Origin: Zygnema cylindricum
Lineage: Eukaryota > Streptophyta > Zygnematophyceae > Zygnematales > Zygnemataceae
Assembly (NCBI GenBank): GCA_037447655.1
Contig: JBBHKE010002111.1
Coordinates: forward strand, 139,596 to 201,595
Length of the DNA stretch: 62,000 nt
Reading direction: 5' to 3'
Each line of letters starts with the position of its first letter. Positions within the stretch are counted from its first letter, which is position 1. The notes under the pieces were generated by a model. The model did no database searches and had not been told where the DNA came from. It saw only the letters and a list, made by a program, of their open reading frames with translations. Position numbers and translations under genes: made by a program. Shown piece after piece: positions 11,193-24,770 of this stretch.

Positions 11193-14100
11193 TCACTCTT
11201 TTACAACTAATTTGATACGACTGTTAAAATGACTCCACTCCACAAACTGAGCAAAATCGGTTATCCCAAATTTTTCATCGGTGGTATTCCCAATTATGGA
11301 GTTCGCCCTCTCCAACGGCTCCACACCATACTTTCCGGGATTCTCCTGATGACCCATTCACATCATGCACACAACACAAAAAACACAAAAAAATGCACTC
11401 AAACAATCTCGTCTTTTGATTCTTGTGCCATTCCATTTGATTTTTTTTTATTTTTTTTTTTCCATTTGAATGGATTGTAAAGGAGCAAACCATGGCCAGG
11501 AATGGAAACCTTTCTTCAGACTCTAGAAGATGGATTACAAGCCAAGTCAAAATCGACAACCAGCATGTGCATCACATAGGGGGAGGGAGGGATGGAGGAA
11601 GATGGGAGGGAGGGAGGAGATGCCGTGACATGCTTCACTAGTAAGATTTCAAACAAATCAAGGAATGAGAAAGCCCTTTCCCTACCTCCGTCACGATTCC
11701 CATGCGTTCCAATTTCCTCACGGCATCCTCAGCGTCAAATTTCACATTTTCACGGAAATCATTATCCATCAGTGTCCCGCATCGGACTTCAACCTCCTGG
11801 GAAAAAGGAAAAAAAAGGGGAAGCAACCTCACCAATATTAATATGGATTCTAGAGTCCCTCTCGCACTAGCATAACATGGACCAATACACCATACATAGT
11901 GTGGACTCCTTGTTCTCTTCACACCTTGTTTGTGTTTGTTGTGGGTGAGTAATCATAATTTATTGTGGTTATGACGTTTGCAGGAGGTGTCGTGAATGTT
12001 TTACTCCTATGTTTTACTTCATTCGGCACATGTAGGGTGTGCACTATTCAGGAAACAACGACTATTTCAAATATTGCCCATGAATGACCGTGGAAAAAGA
12101 ACTGTAAATGATTTGAGTCTAAAGCGTACGGCTTACAAGAAAGTACAACATTCATGAAAATCGGTCAGAAAGGGGAAAGAGGCCAGAAATTGTGATACAA
12201 TCAATAGCAGTTTCTTAATTGATAACAAAAGCCCACATCTATTTACAATTCATCGATAAAATGCACATGCGATGGTGGTCATCATGGAAAGAAACTTGCA
12301 AATGAATCCAGACGAACTATATAGCGGTAGGTAGACGTTTCTTGTCAGTACATGAAGTAGTGTGGTCAATATTGAAAGCTACACTACCTTCTTTTATCCA
12401 CTCTTATTCGAGTAGGGACTACGTCAACCTCACAAATAGTCCCAAAAGTTCCAAACAATTTAAAAGTTATTCCTCGCAGCAACTGTAAGCACATAAATAA
12501 CAAAACCTCTAAATAAATGAATTTCAGGATTCTTAATTGGGAATTCACGGTATCACTGTCACAAGAACTCCGGTTCGCAATTTTGGAGGATTTCCACGAG
12601 GAGTTTTAAAAAATGTCTTTCAAGTGTTGTTGACAAGATTTTCTTTAAGGAGCTGAAAAAAAAGAAATTATCCTTGCAAACAATGGCGTACCTTCCCGCC
12701 AAATTTATCAACAAGCCACAGTAGTTGGTGTATATGTTACTGGCCTTCCCCACTCAGATACTGAACCAAGAGATATCCATTCTATTAGTGTTCTTCTCTA
12801 ATATATACAATATAATCTGGACCCATACTGACCCACTATCGTTTCTTACCCATTCCACTACCTACACAGTGAATTCTGGTTTGGAGTAAAGTTTAACTTT
12901 GGGTTGAGACATTTACCGTGAGAGTGAGGCCTTCTGCTCTCCACAGCACATAGTAAGCCACAAGAGCCTCCTTCAACTGGAAGGAAAAACCAAACACAAA
13001 CACCCACAAAGGGACTTTCAGAGAATCTTCCATTCACCCTTACTCTCGCACTTCTCCTCCCTTTTCCCACCTCTCTCATCTCCCCCCACCCTCTCTCTCT
13101 CTATTCCTCAGTCACCCCCTAGTCCCCTGCCTCCCTCGACAAGAGCCGAGTGCGCCTCCCGCCCTCCCTCCCTCTCTCCCTCCATCCCCCCCTTCCCTCT
13201 CTCTCCCTCCACCACCCCCTCCCCTCTCCCTCCCTCCCTCCCTTCCTCCCTTCCCCCCTCCCCCCTTCCCTCCTCTCCCTCTCCCCCCACACCTCCTGGT
13301 CCTCCATCTCGCTGCACAGGTGCAGCAGCGTGGCGCGGCCCGAGTCCAGCTGCTTGTCGTACATGCTCTGCTGCAGCAGCGCCGCGTAGCACGCCATGCT
13401 GGCGCTCCACCTGCCAACCGCCAATAGGAGCCCACCGCGTGTAAACGGGAGTCAATGGAAGTCAATGGAAGTCGATGGGAGTCAATTGGAGTCAGTGGGA
13501 ATCAATCGGAGTCAATGGGAGCCAATGGGAGCCAATGGGAGCCAATGGGACTCAATGGGAGTGAATTGGAGCCAATGGGAGTCAATGGGAGAAAATTGGA
13601 GTCAATGGGAGCCAATGGGACACATGTCAGGCTCCAGTTATTACAGCCAATGGGTGCTGCCATGAACATGTCCCAATCATTTGCCCCATTTGTAGCCCAT
13701 TGAAATTACAACCATGAGTAATTTCCCTCTCTCTCTCCCTCTCTCTCTCCCTCTCTCTCCCTCCCTCTCTCCGTCTCTCTCCCCACTCTCAACCTCCCTT
13801 TCTCTCCCTCCCTCTCCCTCTCTCTTGCTCCCGCTCTCCCTCTCTCTTTCTCCCCCCCTCTCTCTCCCCCTCCCGCTTTCTGCCCCCACTCACGCGTAGT
13901 ACACCTTGGCCATGTAGGAGGCGAGAGCGATCCCTATTCCCCCCAACACCGTCATGCTGAACCGCAGATGCACCGAAGCCAGGAGGGCCGCCTGCACACA
14001 CGCAGGGAGGGGGGGAGAGAGAGAGGGAGAGGTAATGGAGAAGGGAAGCAGTGGAACCAGAATTAATGCCCACTGCTCAAGGGAGGGATAGGGGTGGAGG

Positions 14101-17100
14101 GCGCATACGTCGAAATTGACGAGGATAATAGTTGCAACAATAAAGACAGTAACGGAAGGATGAGAAAAGGGAGGAGAGGACAAGAGACATGGTGAAGATG
14201 TTTAGAGAAGGATACTATAAACGACAAATTAAAGTGGCTTCCATATGGCTCATGGTCGGGCGTCGATCCTTTTTGAAATTTGTTCCATTCTAAACTTTTA
14301 ACAAAAAATACTATTGTCGATGAAAGGAGTAAAAGAACTTAACACGGGTCTATATTTAAGAATCATGGCAGATGTAAAGTTTTGTAAGAAATACATCCAA
14401 ACTAGTCAACGAGAAGAAAGCAAATGGCACACGAAGAAGAGACAGAATGTTTTTTTATTAAGAATTGATGATAAAAATAATGTTGTAGGAGACAAGAAAA
14501 TCAACTAGAACTAGTATAGATTCATACACTTTACATACAAGTGAATCATACAGCTATAACACAAAAGTCCCACGAATCTAACACAATACAGCTAAAGAAC
14601 GTGCCATGAACCTAGCTATACTAACAAGGACTAAAAGAAATCTAAATTAAGGTTAGGCCAATTAACAAAGCACAAAAAGTACGAAGCAAAACGAATCGAT
14701 AAAAAAAATGTACACTCAGGCGTAAACAACAGATATTCAAGTCATATTTGCACACGTCATATTTGCGGGACTTCCACAACATACCGCGTACCGCTATAAG
14801 TGTTACTGTTATTTTCACCAATTACAACATCTTTCGTTGCACACTCGTCGGATTGTTCATCTGACGGTTGCGATTGAGAGGCAAGATTCTCACCTTCCAA
14901 TTGGCGAAGTAGACTTGTCAGGGCTGTACTAAACTTTGCAGATCGTGAAAATAGCAGATTTTCAAGATACCAGAATGTACTATTCGAGCAGGACAAGAGC
15001 AAATACGAGGTAAGAAAAGAGGGGAAAGGAGAGACAGGGAGATGGAAAGGGATACAAATTTCTTCTATATACAAAAGATCAGCAGGAGTTAAAAAGAAGT
15101 GTGGACGGTAGAACAACAATGTCAATAAGAGTTCAAAAACGAGGTGGTGTGCCACATTTTTTATGATTTTCATTTTATTGATTATACCCCTTTTTCTTGT
15201 TTTCCCAAAGGACTTACCAAGCCTCCCAATACCGTAATGAGGAACCACACCCAATCGACAGGCGTAAGACCGGGAGTCATTTTCTCTGGCTGCCCAATCC
15301 CAAAAAAACAAAAAAACAAAAAAAAAAACTAAATACTAAAAAATCTCAGGAGGTTCTTTTTCACACCCGATTTCTGGTACATCTATCATAAGAGAACTGA
15401 AATTGCAAATTTTTAACTTCAATACCAAATGCCACCAATGTAAGCCCTCATTAGAGTGGTTCCTGGACATCCTAAAGGGGAAACCAGTTATCACAGTGAA
15501 GCTACCAACCATCTCATTTGTTTTATATAGAGCAATTTCCATAGTCCATGGTTTCTGCCAAACAACTCATATGCCATGACCATGAACGTAAGAACACGTA
15601 CAGAGAACGTAAACCTAACTACAAACATAATCATAGGAAACAACTCCCACTCTCTCTCCCTCTCCCTCTCCCTCTCTCCCTCTCCTTTCCAATCCTCGTT
15701 GGGGACCCACCAGCACTATCTCCATGTCTGCCATGGGAATATGCCAAAACTGCTTCAAACAAATTGACCTCTTCCGATCAATCAACTGAATCAAGGTTTC
15801 GGTTTGAAAGAATGTAGCAAAATGCTCAATCCTACTGGGCGTTATTTTTCAGTATGAAATACAGTTGGTGTCTGTTAGCAAGTACAACACGGAACAATGT
15901 ATGAACAAATCAGCATTTCATTACCTTGGAAATGCAAGGTTCAATCGACTGTATTGTTATCCATAACAGTGCTAGACTGATCACGGAAAAAAACGTTACT
16001 GCACAGTAATGTTGCGAAGTTTACAGAAGTATTTTTAACTTATTACTGTCAATTTAAATGGTTGAGCTACAAGGTTGAAGATGGTCCTAATATGTCTAGG
16101 TTGTTGCAATCTCTTTATTTTAGGAAAATTTTACTGCAAGACATAGGCTTCTTCTAGAAGATTTGATCAATGCCTTAACTTTGCGGATTCCTTGACCTGA
16201 ACTTGTACAGAAAAGCGCAAATATTTTATTTCAAATGTACAAATGAAAAGATCATACGCTGTTTGTTTAATTCATCAGATTTTGATCTTCGGGTCAAACA
16301 TCGTCAAAAAAGGTCAATGAGGGGAAGATGTGGCCAAAAGAAAGCTGTCTGAAAAGAATCTAGTCCATTGTGGTCAAATGCATTCAAAGATGAGAGACCG
16401 TCACCTCTGACCTGTAAATGAGAATGATTCGTTCAAATGTAGGCTCCTGAATCGTGTTTTTTGTAAAAATATTCTTGAAACTGAAACCACAAGATTAAAA
16501 ACAAAAAACTATTAGCGGATAGAAAAACCAAAAACAAATAATGACATAGATGTCAAACCCATGTGTTGCCATTGGCCTTCAACAATTTCATGATAGAGAT
16601 ACAAAAGTAATTAAATGCATGTGGATGTATGTGATATGTATGCGACTGTTTTCTCTCTATGTGTGCATACATGCATGTAATCAGTAAGTTTGTAATTATG
16701 TTTTTACAGGTTTAAAAGTACATGTATGCACACATTTTTAAATGCATCTACCTCCACAGCGCCCTACATTCCAACAGTGAAGCAAAAACCAAAAAAAAAT
16801 TATTGGACACAAAACATTTATGCAAAATATTCAAACCCTTTATTGTCTAAACAGACTCATTCATGAATCATCAAGAAAATATGATCTTTAAAATAGCTGG
16901 TCCAAAGAAAATGAGAGTCGAAGTGTAATCCTGGGTCCTTCCGCTCTTCCTCCCTCTCCCCCTTCCTCATCACTCACCTGAGCTCCATGTTCTCCAGTCT
17001 AACCCGTTCAAACGCCAGGCCTTGGTCTTCCTTGTCTCTCCTCCGAATGTCAGCCACGACCGGTTCTTTCTTCTCTGGCCTCACACTACATCACATCACA

Positions 17101-20100
17101 TTACCTCACAAAAATTGGTACCATAATTACTGTGGAATGCAAGATCCTCAATGTACAAGCACGAGAGTGGACCTATAAGAGTACACGACGAAATTTCCCA
17201 GGCACAACCGACATCGTCCACAAAATGGAAACGAAACATTTTCCAAAGTTTGCAATAACAATAATGTGAAAAGTGCTGGATGGTGTGCACCAACAAACAA
17301 TTTGAATTCTAACATGTTTGCACATCACTTAATGTGGATTATAGGATTCGTGGAAGAAAGGTCTCTCAAACTACGGACGTAAAACAAGGGTTTTCTGATT
17401 TCAATTGAGTCCATTACCTCCGGTCACCATAAGTGGTGTGAACAGACTAATAAAAGCATGTCAGGAGAAATGGTCTGGCCCACACAATTTCATGAAGAAA
17501 AATAGGTTTACATGGACATGAAGAAACTATATCATTTTCTTTGGTGGTTTAGGAATCCACTCTATGGAAGTTGACAACTTGGAATTGTAGGCTCTCAATT
17601 CTCAATAAAAAACATGAACGTTGCAACATCAGAATGAGAACTGCTAATTTCTTTCTTTTATCTGGTTTTTCGTCTCCTTCATTTTTCAAGATGCATATCC
17701 ACGCTAGTTCTTGCATGATATATACGAACAATAATTTTAAAGTGGGTATAAACGAAGCACCAGATAATCCAGAGTACCAGTCGCCAAAAGGCTCCCAAAA
17801 CTAAATTGATTTTTTCGAAAGTGAAGTATCCTTTGGTAGAGTCAACTCCAACCCCTCTTCGAAATATTAAATACTGTGTCCCCACATAGTCCAACCCTCC
17901 CACCCAATCCAATCAACGACGAATCGCAACCAATCGCAGCAATCCTAAAATAATCATAATCTTCTCCCTAAAATAAGTTCCCTCCTCCGTTTACCACCCT
18001 CCCTTCAGAAAAAAAAAGCAAAAACAGGCCATGAACTCTCCCATCCACTCCCCTCTCCCTCTCTCCATTCAATTAACCCCACTCCCCGTCCCTCACCCCC
18101 TCCAGCTCTCCGTCCTCCTCCCCTCCTGGCAAACTTATAAAAGGTACAGCAGCCGTCTTTCCCCCCCCCTTCTCCCCACCCTTCTCTCTCCCTTCCCCTC
18201 CATCCCCTTCCCCTCCTTTTGGGTCACCTCTTTGGCGGACTTGGGAGGGTCTCTCAAAGGATGTTTTTCCATGAAGCGAGAGAGTAGGCCCAAGTCCAGC
18301 TGTCCCATTTATACCCTTCCCATATGTCTCAGTACATTTTTCCACTGTTATACCATTCGTCTTCCATGCTTCCTTTTCATCTGCTTCAACTGTTCAACTG
18401 TCTTTTCTTGTAGAGTGGAAGAGGGTGAGGGAGGAGAGAGAGAAGAAAAGAATAGCGCATTTAACACTAACCCGATGTGAGATTATAAAGTTACCAAGAA
18501 AATTTGATGTACGCAAAATAGTGTGGACTGATTATATTTGAAGCACTGAAAACAAGGTTCTGATGCAATCCACGATAATTATGGTAAACATTCAAACTGA
18601 GTAATTTTTCCATACTCGCCACAAGCATGGGAATAACCAAATTCTTAGCCTAAAAAACAACAATCGTTGCTTAGAGAGAAACAAACAGACAAGAGACTAT
18701 GGGAATTCCCACTAGATTTTCTGGCATAAACAACGTGATACAATGGTCCGTACCTTATCATCGTCTACCCTCACAGGAACTCCTAACAAATAGGATCCTT
18801 GGAGGGCCACCTGTACTTCAGCATCGCTCAACAATTTAAAATTGCTTTTATGAAGTACGGCCAAAAGAAGCTGCAAACACTGAAACTCGTCGTCTTCTAC
18901 TTCTCCGAGAGTCTTTGTATCCATCTCTAGGAGGTACCTCCCATCTTGGGGGTCGAATTGCTCATATACGTGCTGTCACATCAGACACCAGACTGTCAAA
19001 TCAGACCCACTGCATTCGGAACAACAGGACAACGTCACAAAGTTAACTTGATTAGTGTAAATAGCACTCGGTGATTTTCAGAGATGATTTTTGAATCAAA
19101 CATGAGTTAAAGCGGTAAAAAGCAAAAATGGAACAGAAAGCCTGTTGGACAAAAATTATCCATGTGGTTCCTGACATAGTTTAGTATGTATAACTGTCTG
19201 TATCCACACTGTTTCAATCCATAATAATCGCACTGAACAGTGTCCACCGGAAGAGTTTTCACAACTTGCAATAAATCCAATCTATAAGATCCCATTCCAA
19301 TGTTTTACTCATTTGTTTATCCATTTCTTTGCCACAGTTTGTGCATCAGCCTTCAGGCATAAGCTATACTGATCACTGTAATGAAGGTGGATCGCACTAA
19401 TCGAGACGTGTCACCTTATACTGAAACATAAATTGGTGTGGCTTACAGCTGCTTCAAACAACAGTTGCTGAGAAAATCTACAGGTTCTTTATGGTCCAGA
19501 GAAGTTAACATAGTACTCTTATAAATAAAAAATCATTATCCTCCCATGTGAAATAGTGTGGTCAACAACTATTAAAAAAACAGTTGGACTCCCTATCTTC
19601 AGCATTAACGGGGTCCACAAAACATGTATCATCCGTAGCACTTCCAAATAGACACTAACTACAGTAGAAAAGGCGTAACAATAAAATGCCTTTTTGGACC
19701 TTATTTGATCCTATTTGCCAGTTAATTTTGTTTTTTTTTCTACCACTCCTACAGCTTATTTCCAAGTTTCTGTATCCTTCAACTCCTGACATCCATGTGC
19801 CCTTGAAACTAAAAACAAACAGATTGAAAAAAACCATGAAGCTCGCACCTGGTCAAAATGGAGCTGCATCTTTTCTCTATCTTTTGAAGTAAACTTACTA
19901 ATAATTCATCGAAAAAGTGTCGGTACCAGGCCCGTACAGAAGAAGCAATTCTTTTGGAAAATAAAACAAACTTTTTCCTCTCCTCCATATCATCTGCAAC
20001 ACTTACTTTGTTTCATCAGAAAGAACGTCAGTAGAGTACAACATTGCAGGTTTATTAATCCTTCCAATTCATCCCTTTAGTAATGCAAAAGAAGGGAATG

Positions 20101-21063
20101 ATAATAACTTAAATAATAATTCAAAATAAATAACGAACAAGAGAAACCACCTCCTCAATAAGGATGACATCTTTCCTTTTTTCCATTTCAGCTGCTGTGA
20201 TGGTTGGCAAAGTTGCTTCGCTTCTTTCACACTCACCAATATGTGTGGCCAGAGTTTTGATAATTCTCGACTTGGAAGTTGATATGACGGCTTCTTTGTC
20301 CACTCGAAGAATGTCGCTGTTCCGATGCTGAGACTGGCAGGACACGGGAGCCAGAGCTAATCTTACCACAAAGGAGAAGAGTTCATAATCTGATATTTAC
20401 AGGTTGACAAATGAAATAAACCACATTTTATGTTGTCTAGGAAACTCCTCTAATCAGTCACTATTATGCAAATGTAGTAAACCACATCTTATGTAGTCTG
20501 CCAAACTCCTTTAATCGTCATTATTAGGCCATCATTCCATCCGATTGATTCCTATTTATTTTATTCAACTCTTGTGTCGTTTCAAATTGCCAATGTTCGC
20601 TCCATTGATAATCCACTCTTTCCATTTTTTCCGTGGTTTGTTCCGATAAAGAATCATTCCTCTCAATGTGGCTCATCTAATGATTGCAATGTCGATTCCA
20701 TTCCTTTACCTTTTTCCAATCCATTAGAAGTTGCGGATTATTTTTACTCATTTCTTTTAGCCAACATGTTTTATTACTTATTTCTTGTCCATCGATTCCA
20801 GTGAAACTCCATTGACTAAAATACCAAAAACAAACAATAAGCTTCACCACTCTATAGATAAGTTAATGTAACCAAATGTTAACTACACTTTTTTGTTAAA
20901 ATATAAAAATTACCAAGTGTCTAAAGCTTCTCCTGGAAACTACAACAGGAACTAGAATTCCACATGGAACAGTTACCTGTTCTATTTGCTGCTCTCCGTG
21001 GCCAACATCAAGGTGTACGGATGAGAGGAGAGGCGTTTGGGCATTGTGCCCCAAAGAGGCCAT
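11193..21063 (-). CDS. DUF3754 (TMEM143-like) membrane protein, 15 exons
   Basis: Rebuilt exons, in order: 21063-20977, 20333-20237, 19993-19899, 18972-18754, 18299-18228, 17873-17761, 17079-16978, 16480-16412, 15768-15711, 15289-15218, 13991-13894, 13410-13293, 12976-12917, 11796-11686, 11345-11193. All junctions are GT-AG and the phases close to 1524 nt (507 residues), near the length of land-plant members. Landmarks are VDKEAVI (about 41), SVRAWYRHFFDELL (80-93), EQFDPQDG, YLIFRRGVGVD (191), FERVRLENMEL, TIQEPTFERI, HIPMADMEIVLPEK (about 294-307) and MYDKQLDSGRATLLHLC (about 376). Two membrane segments lie near 315-335 and 342-356. The family is uncharacterised; mammalian TMEM143 is reported as mitochondrial. 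Borders at 17761/17079 and at 15768 have plausible alternatives. Start is the first ATG after TTACCGAAGGAAGC. Confidence 0.88.
13082..13290. repeat. Pyrimidine-rich tract in intron
   Basis: CTCCCTCC-type tract just downstream of exon 12 (13293) of the DUF3754 gene. On the minus strand it is GGGAGG-rich and produces long Gly/Arg/Glu open frames that are not genes. Confidence 0.85.
13446..13622. repeat. 10-bp intronic minisatellite
   Basis: About 17 imperfect copies of GTCAATGGGA/GCCAATGGGA in tandem, inside the DUF3754 intron between exons 11 and 12. The 10-bp period lets it be open in all frames. Confidence 0.92.
13720..13882. repeat. CTCTCCCT microsatellite in intron
   Basis: Low-complexity pyrimidine tract immediately 3' (on the minus strand) of exon 11, in the same intron as the 10-bp minisatellite. 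Confidence 0.85.
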
Positions 21064-21800
21064 GCTTCCTTCGGTAAGCAATACTATATAAAAATATGTT
21101 ATGCTGTATATAATTAATTATTGACTAGTTGATTACGTATGTCAAAATATACTATGTCTTCTGCAGTGTACTGTACTTTTCGTAATAGGATTGCTTTGGT
21201 AGGCACTTTTGTGGCTTTGTTGCTACGGTAAAGTGACCATCGTTGTCAGCGTTTAGTAGTGGTAATGCGATTATGATTTTCGGCCAAAAAAGGCGCGACC
21301 GAATTAATGTTCTTAACTCTAATATTGATCGGCAATGTAGTTTGATAACAAGGTTGGAAACTTGTAAAACCTTGTCCTACAAGATGCGAAAAGCCTCATG
21401 GACGTCGAAGCTTAGCTGCTTATCTTTATGGCTTTTTCACACAGACCGTTTACGTTGGCAACTTTGAAGTTTGCAGTGTTGAACGCAGACAGGGAGTCAC
21501 GGAATCACAGACTCCAGGAACTAGGAACAGCCAGCGAGGCTGTGCGGACAGAGACCGTACTATTTGTGGGCAGGTCAATATCAAATGCTGCCACGTGGCA
21601 TCGTCGGAGGTTGTACAAAGTCACAAAGTACAAAGCGACGAACGGACAAACTTTACGTGTCGCCACTTGGCATTGTAACGTTTTATATACTCACCAGAAA
21701 TGGTGTACGCTTCAGTGACGTCTTGGGAACTTCGGTTCCGATAAAAATTTATTTCTGTTTTCATTGCATTTTAGTGCGCACTTTTCATAATACATGTTAC
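21064..21800. promoter_or_regulatory. Upstream region of the DUF3754 gene
   Basis: Lies 5' of the DUF3754 start codon at 21063 and should hold its promoter and leader. No clear TATA box or CpG-rich block stands out. The plus-strand frame 21428-21718 has no recognisable domain. Confidence 0.3.
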
Positions 21801-22770
21801 TTTTTAGTCGCTGTTGTTCAAATCGTGCGATTTTTTCCGATTGCCGATTGCTACGTATAATTCGTGACTGTTGAAAAAATCGAGAAAAATCGTGTCCGGT
21901 AAACTGAACGGACAATTTGCATAGACTGTACGGTATTTTACGGTAAATGTATGGTTCTGTACCAAAAAGGTACGGGCTTTGACGAAAAGATAAGTTGCAC
22001 TTCGTCATACTTCTGTCCGGTAAACTGAACAGGAATTTTACGGGAAACGTACGGAATTGTACCAAAATGTACGGACTATTACAAAAAGAGACGGAAATTG
22101 TACGAAATACGTACAAATTGCGGTACATGTAAAATTCATTATTGTTTACATGTACAGATCCGTACGGACGAAAATTCATTAACGATTTTTACGATTTTTT
22201 TAAAACGTTCAATGCGTTCGTTACTTATAATTCGTCGCGATTCAATCGTTCGCACTAAACAGTGTGAACAACTATTGCTTTTAGTCATAGTTGTTCAAAA
22301 CGCATTTTACGCACGATTCAAACACGCGTACAATACGTCGAAACCGGAGAGGTCGATTTGAAAAAATCATAAAAATCTTTAATGAATTTTTGTCCGTACA
22401 ACTTCGTACATGTAAAAAAAATGAATTGAACATGTACCGCAGTTTGTACTTATTTCTTACAGTTTCTGTCTCTTTTCGTAATAGTCCGTACATTTTTTAT
22501 ACAATCTCGTACATTTCCATGAAATTTCGGTTCAGTTTACCGGACATAAAGTACTACGAAGTGCAACGTATCTTTTCGTCAAACTCCGTACATTTCTCGT
22601 ACAAAACCGTACATTTACGGTAAAATACCGTACATTTTCTGTAAATTGTCGTTCAGTTTACCGGACAGAGAGTACATCGCGATTTTTTTGCGATTTTTTC
22701 AAAAGTCACGTATAATACGTAGAAACTGGAAAAAATGAAAACAAAATCGCACGATTTGAACAACTAGGCT
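21801..22770. repeat. Near-perfect 0.97-kb palindrome
   Basis: Two arms of about 480 bp in inverted orientation meet near 22284 with almost no spacer. Both outer ends read GTTGTTCAAATCGTGCG inward. Shared landmarks are TCCGGTAAACTGAAC and GGTACATGTAAA. Short frames inside are by-products of the repeat. The sequence behaves like a foldback-type element or two head-to-head copies. Confidence 0.8.
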
Positions 22771-24770
22771 TTTAATCGCTGTTGTTCAAATCGTGCGGTT
22801 TTTAAAAATTTTCCGATTTCTACGTATAATTCGTGACTTCTGAAAAAAAACGCAAAAAAACGCGGAGTACTTTATGTCCGGTAAACTGAACGGGAAATTT
22901 ATGGGAAAAGTACGTTATTTTACAGGAAATGTATGGTTTTTAAAGGGAACTGTACGAAATTTGACGGGAAAATACGTCGCACTTATTAGTACATTTTGTC
23001 AGGTAAACTGAACAGAAATTTCACGAAATATGTCACGAAATTGATGTTGGGAATTGATCATGACAGTGACTGTTTTGGTTGCGCACAGTCACTTACGTCA
23101 TTTCGTCAAAAAATGTACGTTTGAAGTACATATTGGTACAAATAAAGTACCGTTGAGTGCAAATTTGACGGTCAATCGGTTGGACAACTTTGACTTTCAA
23201 AATATTGTTTCAACCGCTTAAAATGTTGTCGCGCTTGCGGATGTCGATCGTCATAATAAAACTAGCATTTCACACGGCCGGCGAACGTTTACGGTGACAA
23301 AACTGCGGCGACCACATGTAAATAAAAGTGTTGCATACATTCACTTTTTGTCTTTACGTGAGCTCCACGGTGAGAGCTCTCAGCCGCAAAATTGAAATTT
23401 AATCGTCTAAGCGTTAAATTGAACTTAGATGCAAATTGAAACAAAACCTCTTTAAACTAAACTGAACTACTGTAAGTTTTGTACGGAAATATTAAAACGC
23501 ACGAAACAAAAAAATTGTTGTCGATGTAAGAATGTTGATTCGTAGATAGTGTGGCTCGATTTCGTCGCGCGTGACGATACGTATTTTTTTCATTTAATTT
23601 CAATTGATATTTTTACTCCGGTTCGTTTATTATAGTGTACAAAGTTTATTTCGTTTCGTGCGTTTTAATATTTACGTACAGGACTTATAATACTTAAGTT
23701 TAAAGAGGTTTCGTTTCAATTTGCGTATAAGTTCAATGTAACGCTTAGACGATTAAATTTCAATTTTGCGGTGAGTGCTCTCACCGTGGAGCTCACGTAA
23801 AGACAAAAAGTGATTGTCTGCAACACTTTTATTTACATGTGGTTGTCGCAGTTATGTCACCGTAAACGTTCGCCGGCCGTGTGAATTGTTAACTTTATTA
23901 TGAAGGTCGACGTCCGCAAGCGCGGCAAATTTTTAAGCGGTTGAAACAATATTTTGAAAGTCAAAGTTGTCCAACCGATTGACCGTCAAATTTGTACTCA
24001 ACGGTACAATTATTTGTACCAATATGTACTTTAAACGTATATTTTTTGACAAAATGACGTAAGTGACTGTGCGCAACCAAAACAGTCACTGTCATGATCA
24101 ATTCCCTTGATGTTTGATATCAATCTAAATACGTACAATTTTTAGCGCTTATTTAATGGAAAACTTACAAACTGCGGTACATGTAAAATACAATTTTGTT
24201 TACATGTAGGGAATAGCACGAATGTAGATTCTTTAACGATTTTCACATTTTTTTCAAATCGTTCAATGTGTTACTTACGTATAATTCGCGCGTTTGAATC
24301 GTGCATAAAATACGATTTGAACAACTATGCTTTTAGTCATAGTTGTTCAAATCGCACGATTTTTTCATTTTTTTAGATTTTTACGTATTATTCATGACTT
24401 ATTAAAAAATCGCAAAAAAATGCGATGTACTTTCTGTCTGGTAAACTGAAATAACAATTTACGGGAACTGTACGGTATTTTACGGTAACTGTACGGTTTG
24501 TACACAAATGTACGAAATTTGACGTAAAGATACATTGCACTTATTAGTACTTTCTGTTTGGTAAACTGAGCATAAATTTTACGGGAAATGTAAGGAATTC
24601 TACCGAAAATGTACGGACTATTAGGAAAGAGACGGAAAATGTACAGAAATGTACAAACTGCGGTACATGTAAAAAGTCAATTTTGTTACATGTACGGAAT
24701 AGTACGGAATCACCATCATTAACATTTTTTTTCAAATCGACCTCTCCGATTTCTACGTATTAGGGTGACG
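22771..24770. repeat. Two further arms of the same repeat, one interrupted
   Basis: A third arm (22771-24335) and fourth arm (24336-24770) run in the same direction as the first arm. Each begins with GTTGTTCAAATCG and contains the GGTAAACTGAA block. The third is split by the foldback element at 23049-24106. The fourth ends where the Mutator-like element starts at 24771. A short relic of the arm end also occurs at about 36585-36625, just upstream of NDC1. Confidence 0.7.
23049..24106. mobile_element. Foldback element, 8-bp target duplication
   Basis: A 1058-bp element with inverted arms of roughly 490 bp and a centre of about 100-150 bp. Both ends read GGGAATTGATCATGACAGTG inward. It is flanked by the direct repeat TTGATGTT (23041-23048 and 24107-24114). 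It has no coding capacity. The 8-bp duplication fits hAT-like transposition supplied in trans. A diverged relative lies at 53401-54440. Confidence 0.9.

Noticed and set aside
13108-13465. Overlapping minus-strand frames rich in Gly, Arg and Glu
   Set aside because: Most of each frame is GGGAGG microsatellite. Only the part over 13293-13410 is coding, and that is exon 12 of the DUF3754 gene.
19850-19900. Exon reading KDREKMQLHFDQ in the DUF3754 gene
   Set aside because: It would need an 18-bp intron. Exon 3 ending FDELL at 19899 joins directly to HVYEQFDPQ, in agreement with the family.
20121-20236. Continuation of DUF3754 exon 2 as a long frame
   Set aside because: The donor at 20236 followed by exon 3 (19993) gives the expected MEERKKFVLFSKR; the read-through does not match the family.
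22098-22623. Frames of 70-110 codons on both strands
   Set aside because: They lie across the palindrome centre and mirror each other; repeat artefacts.
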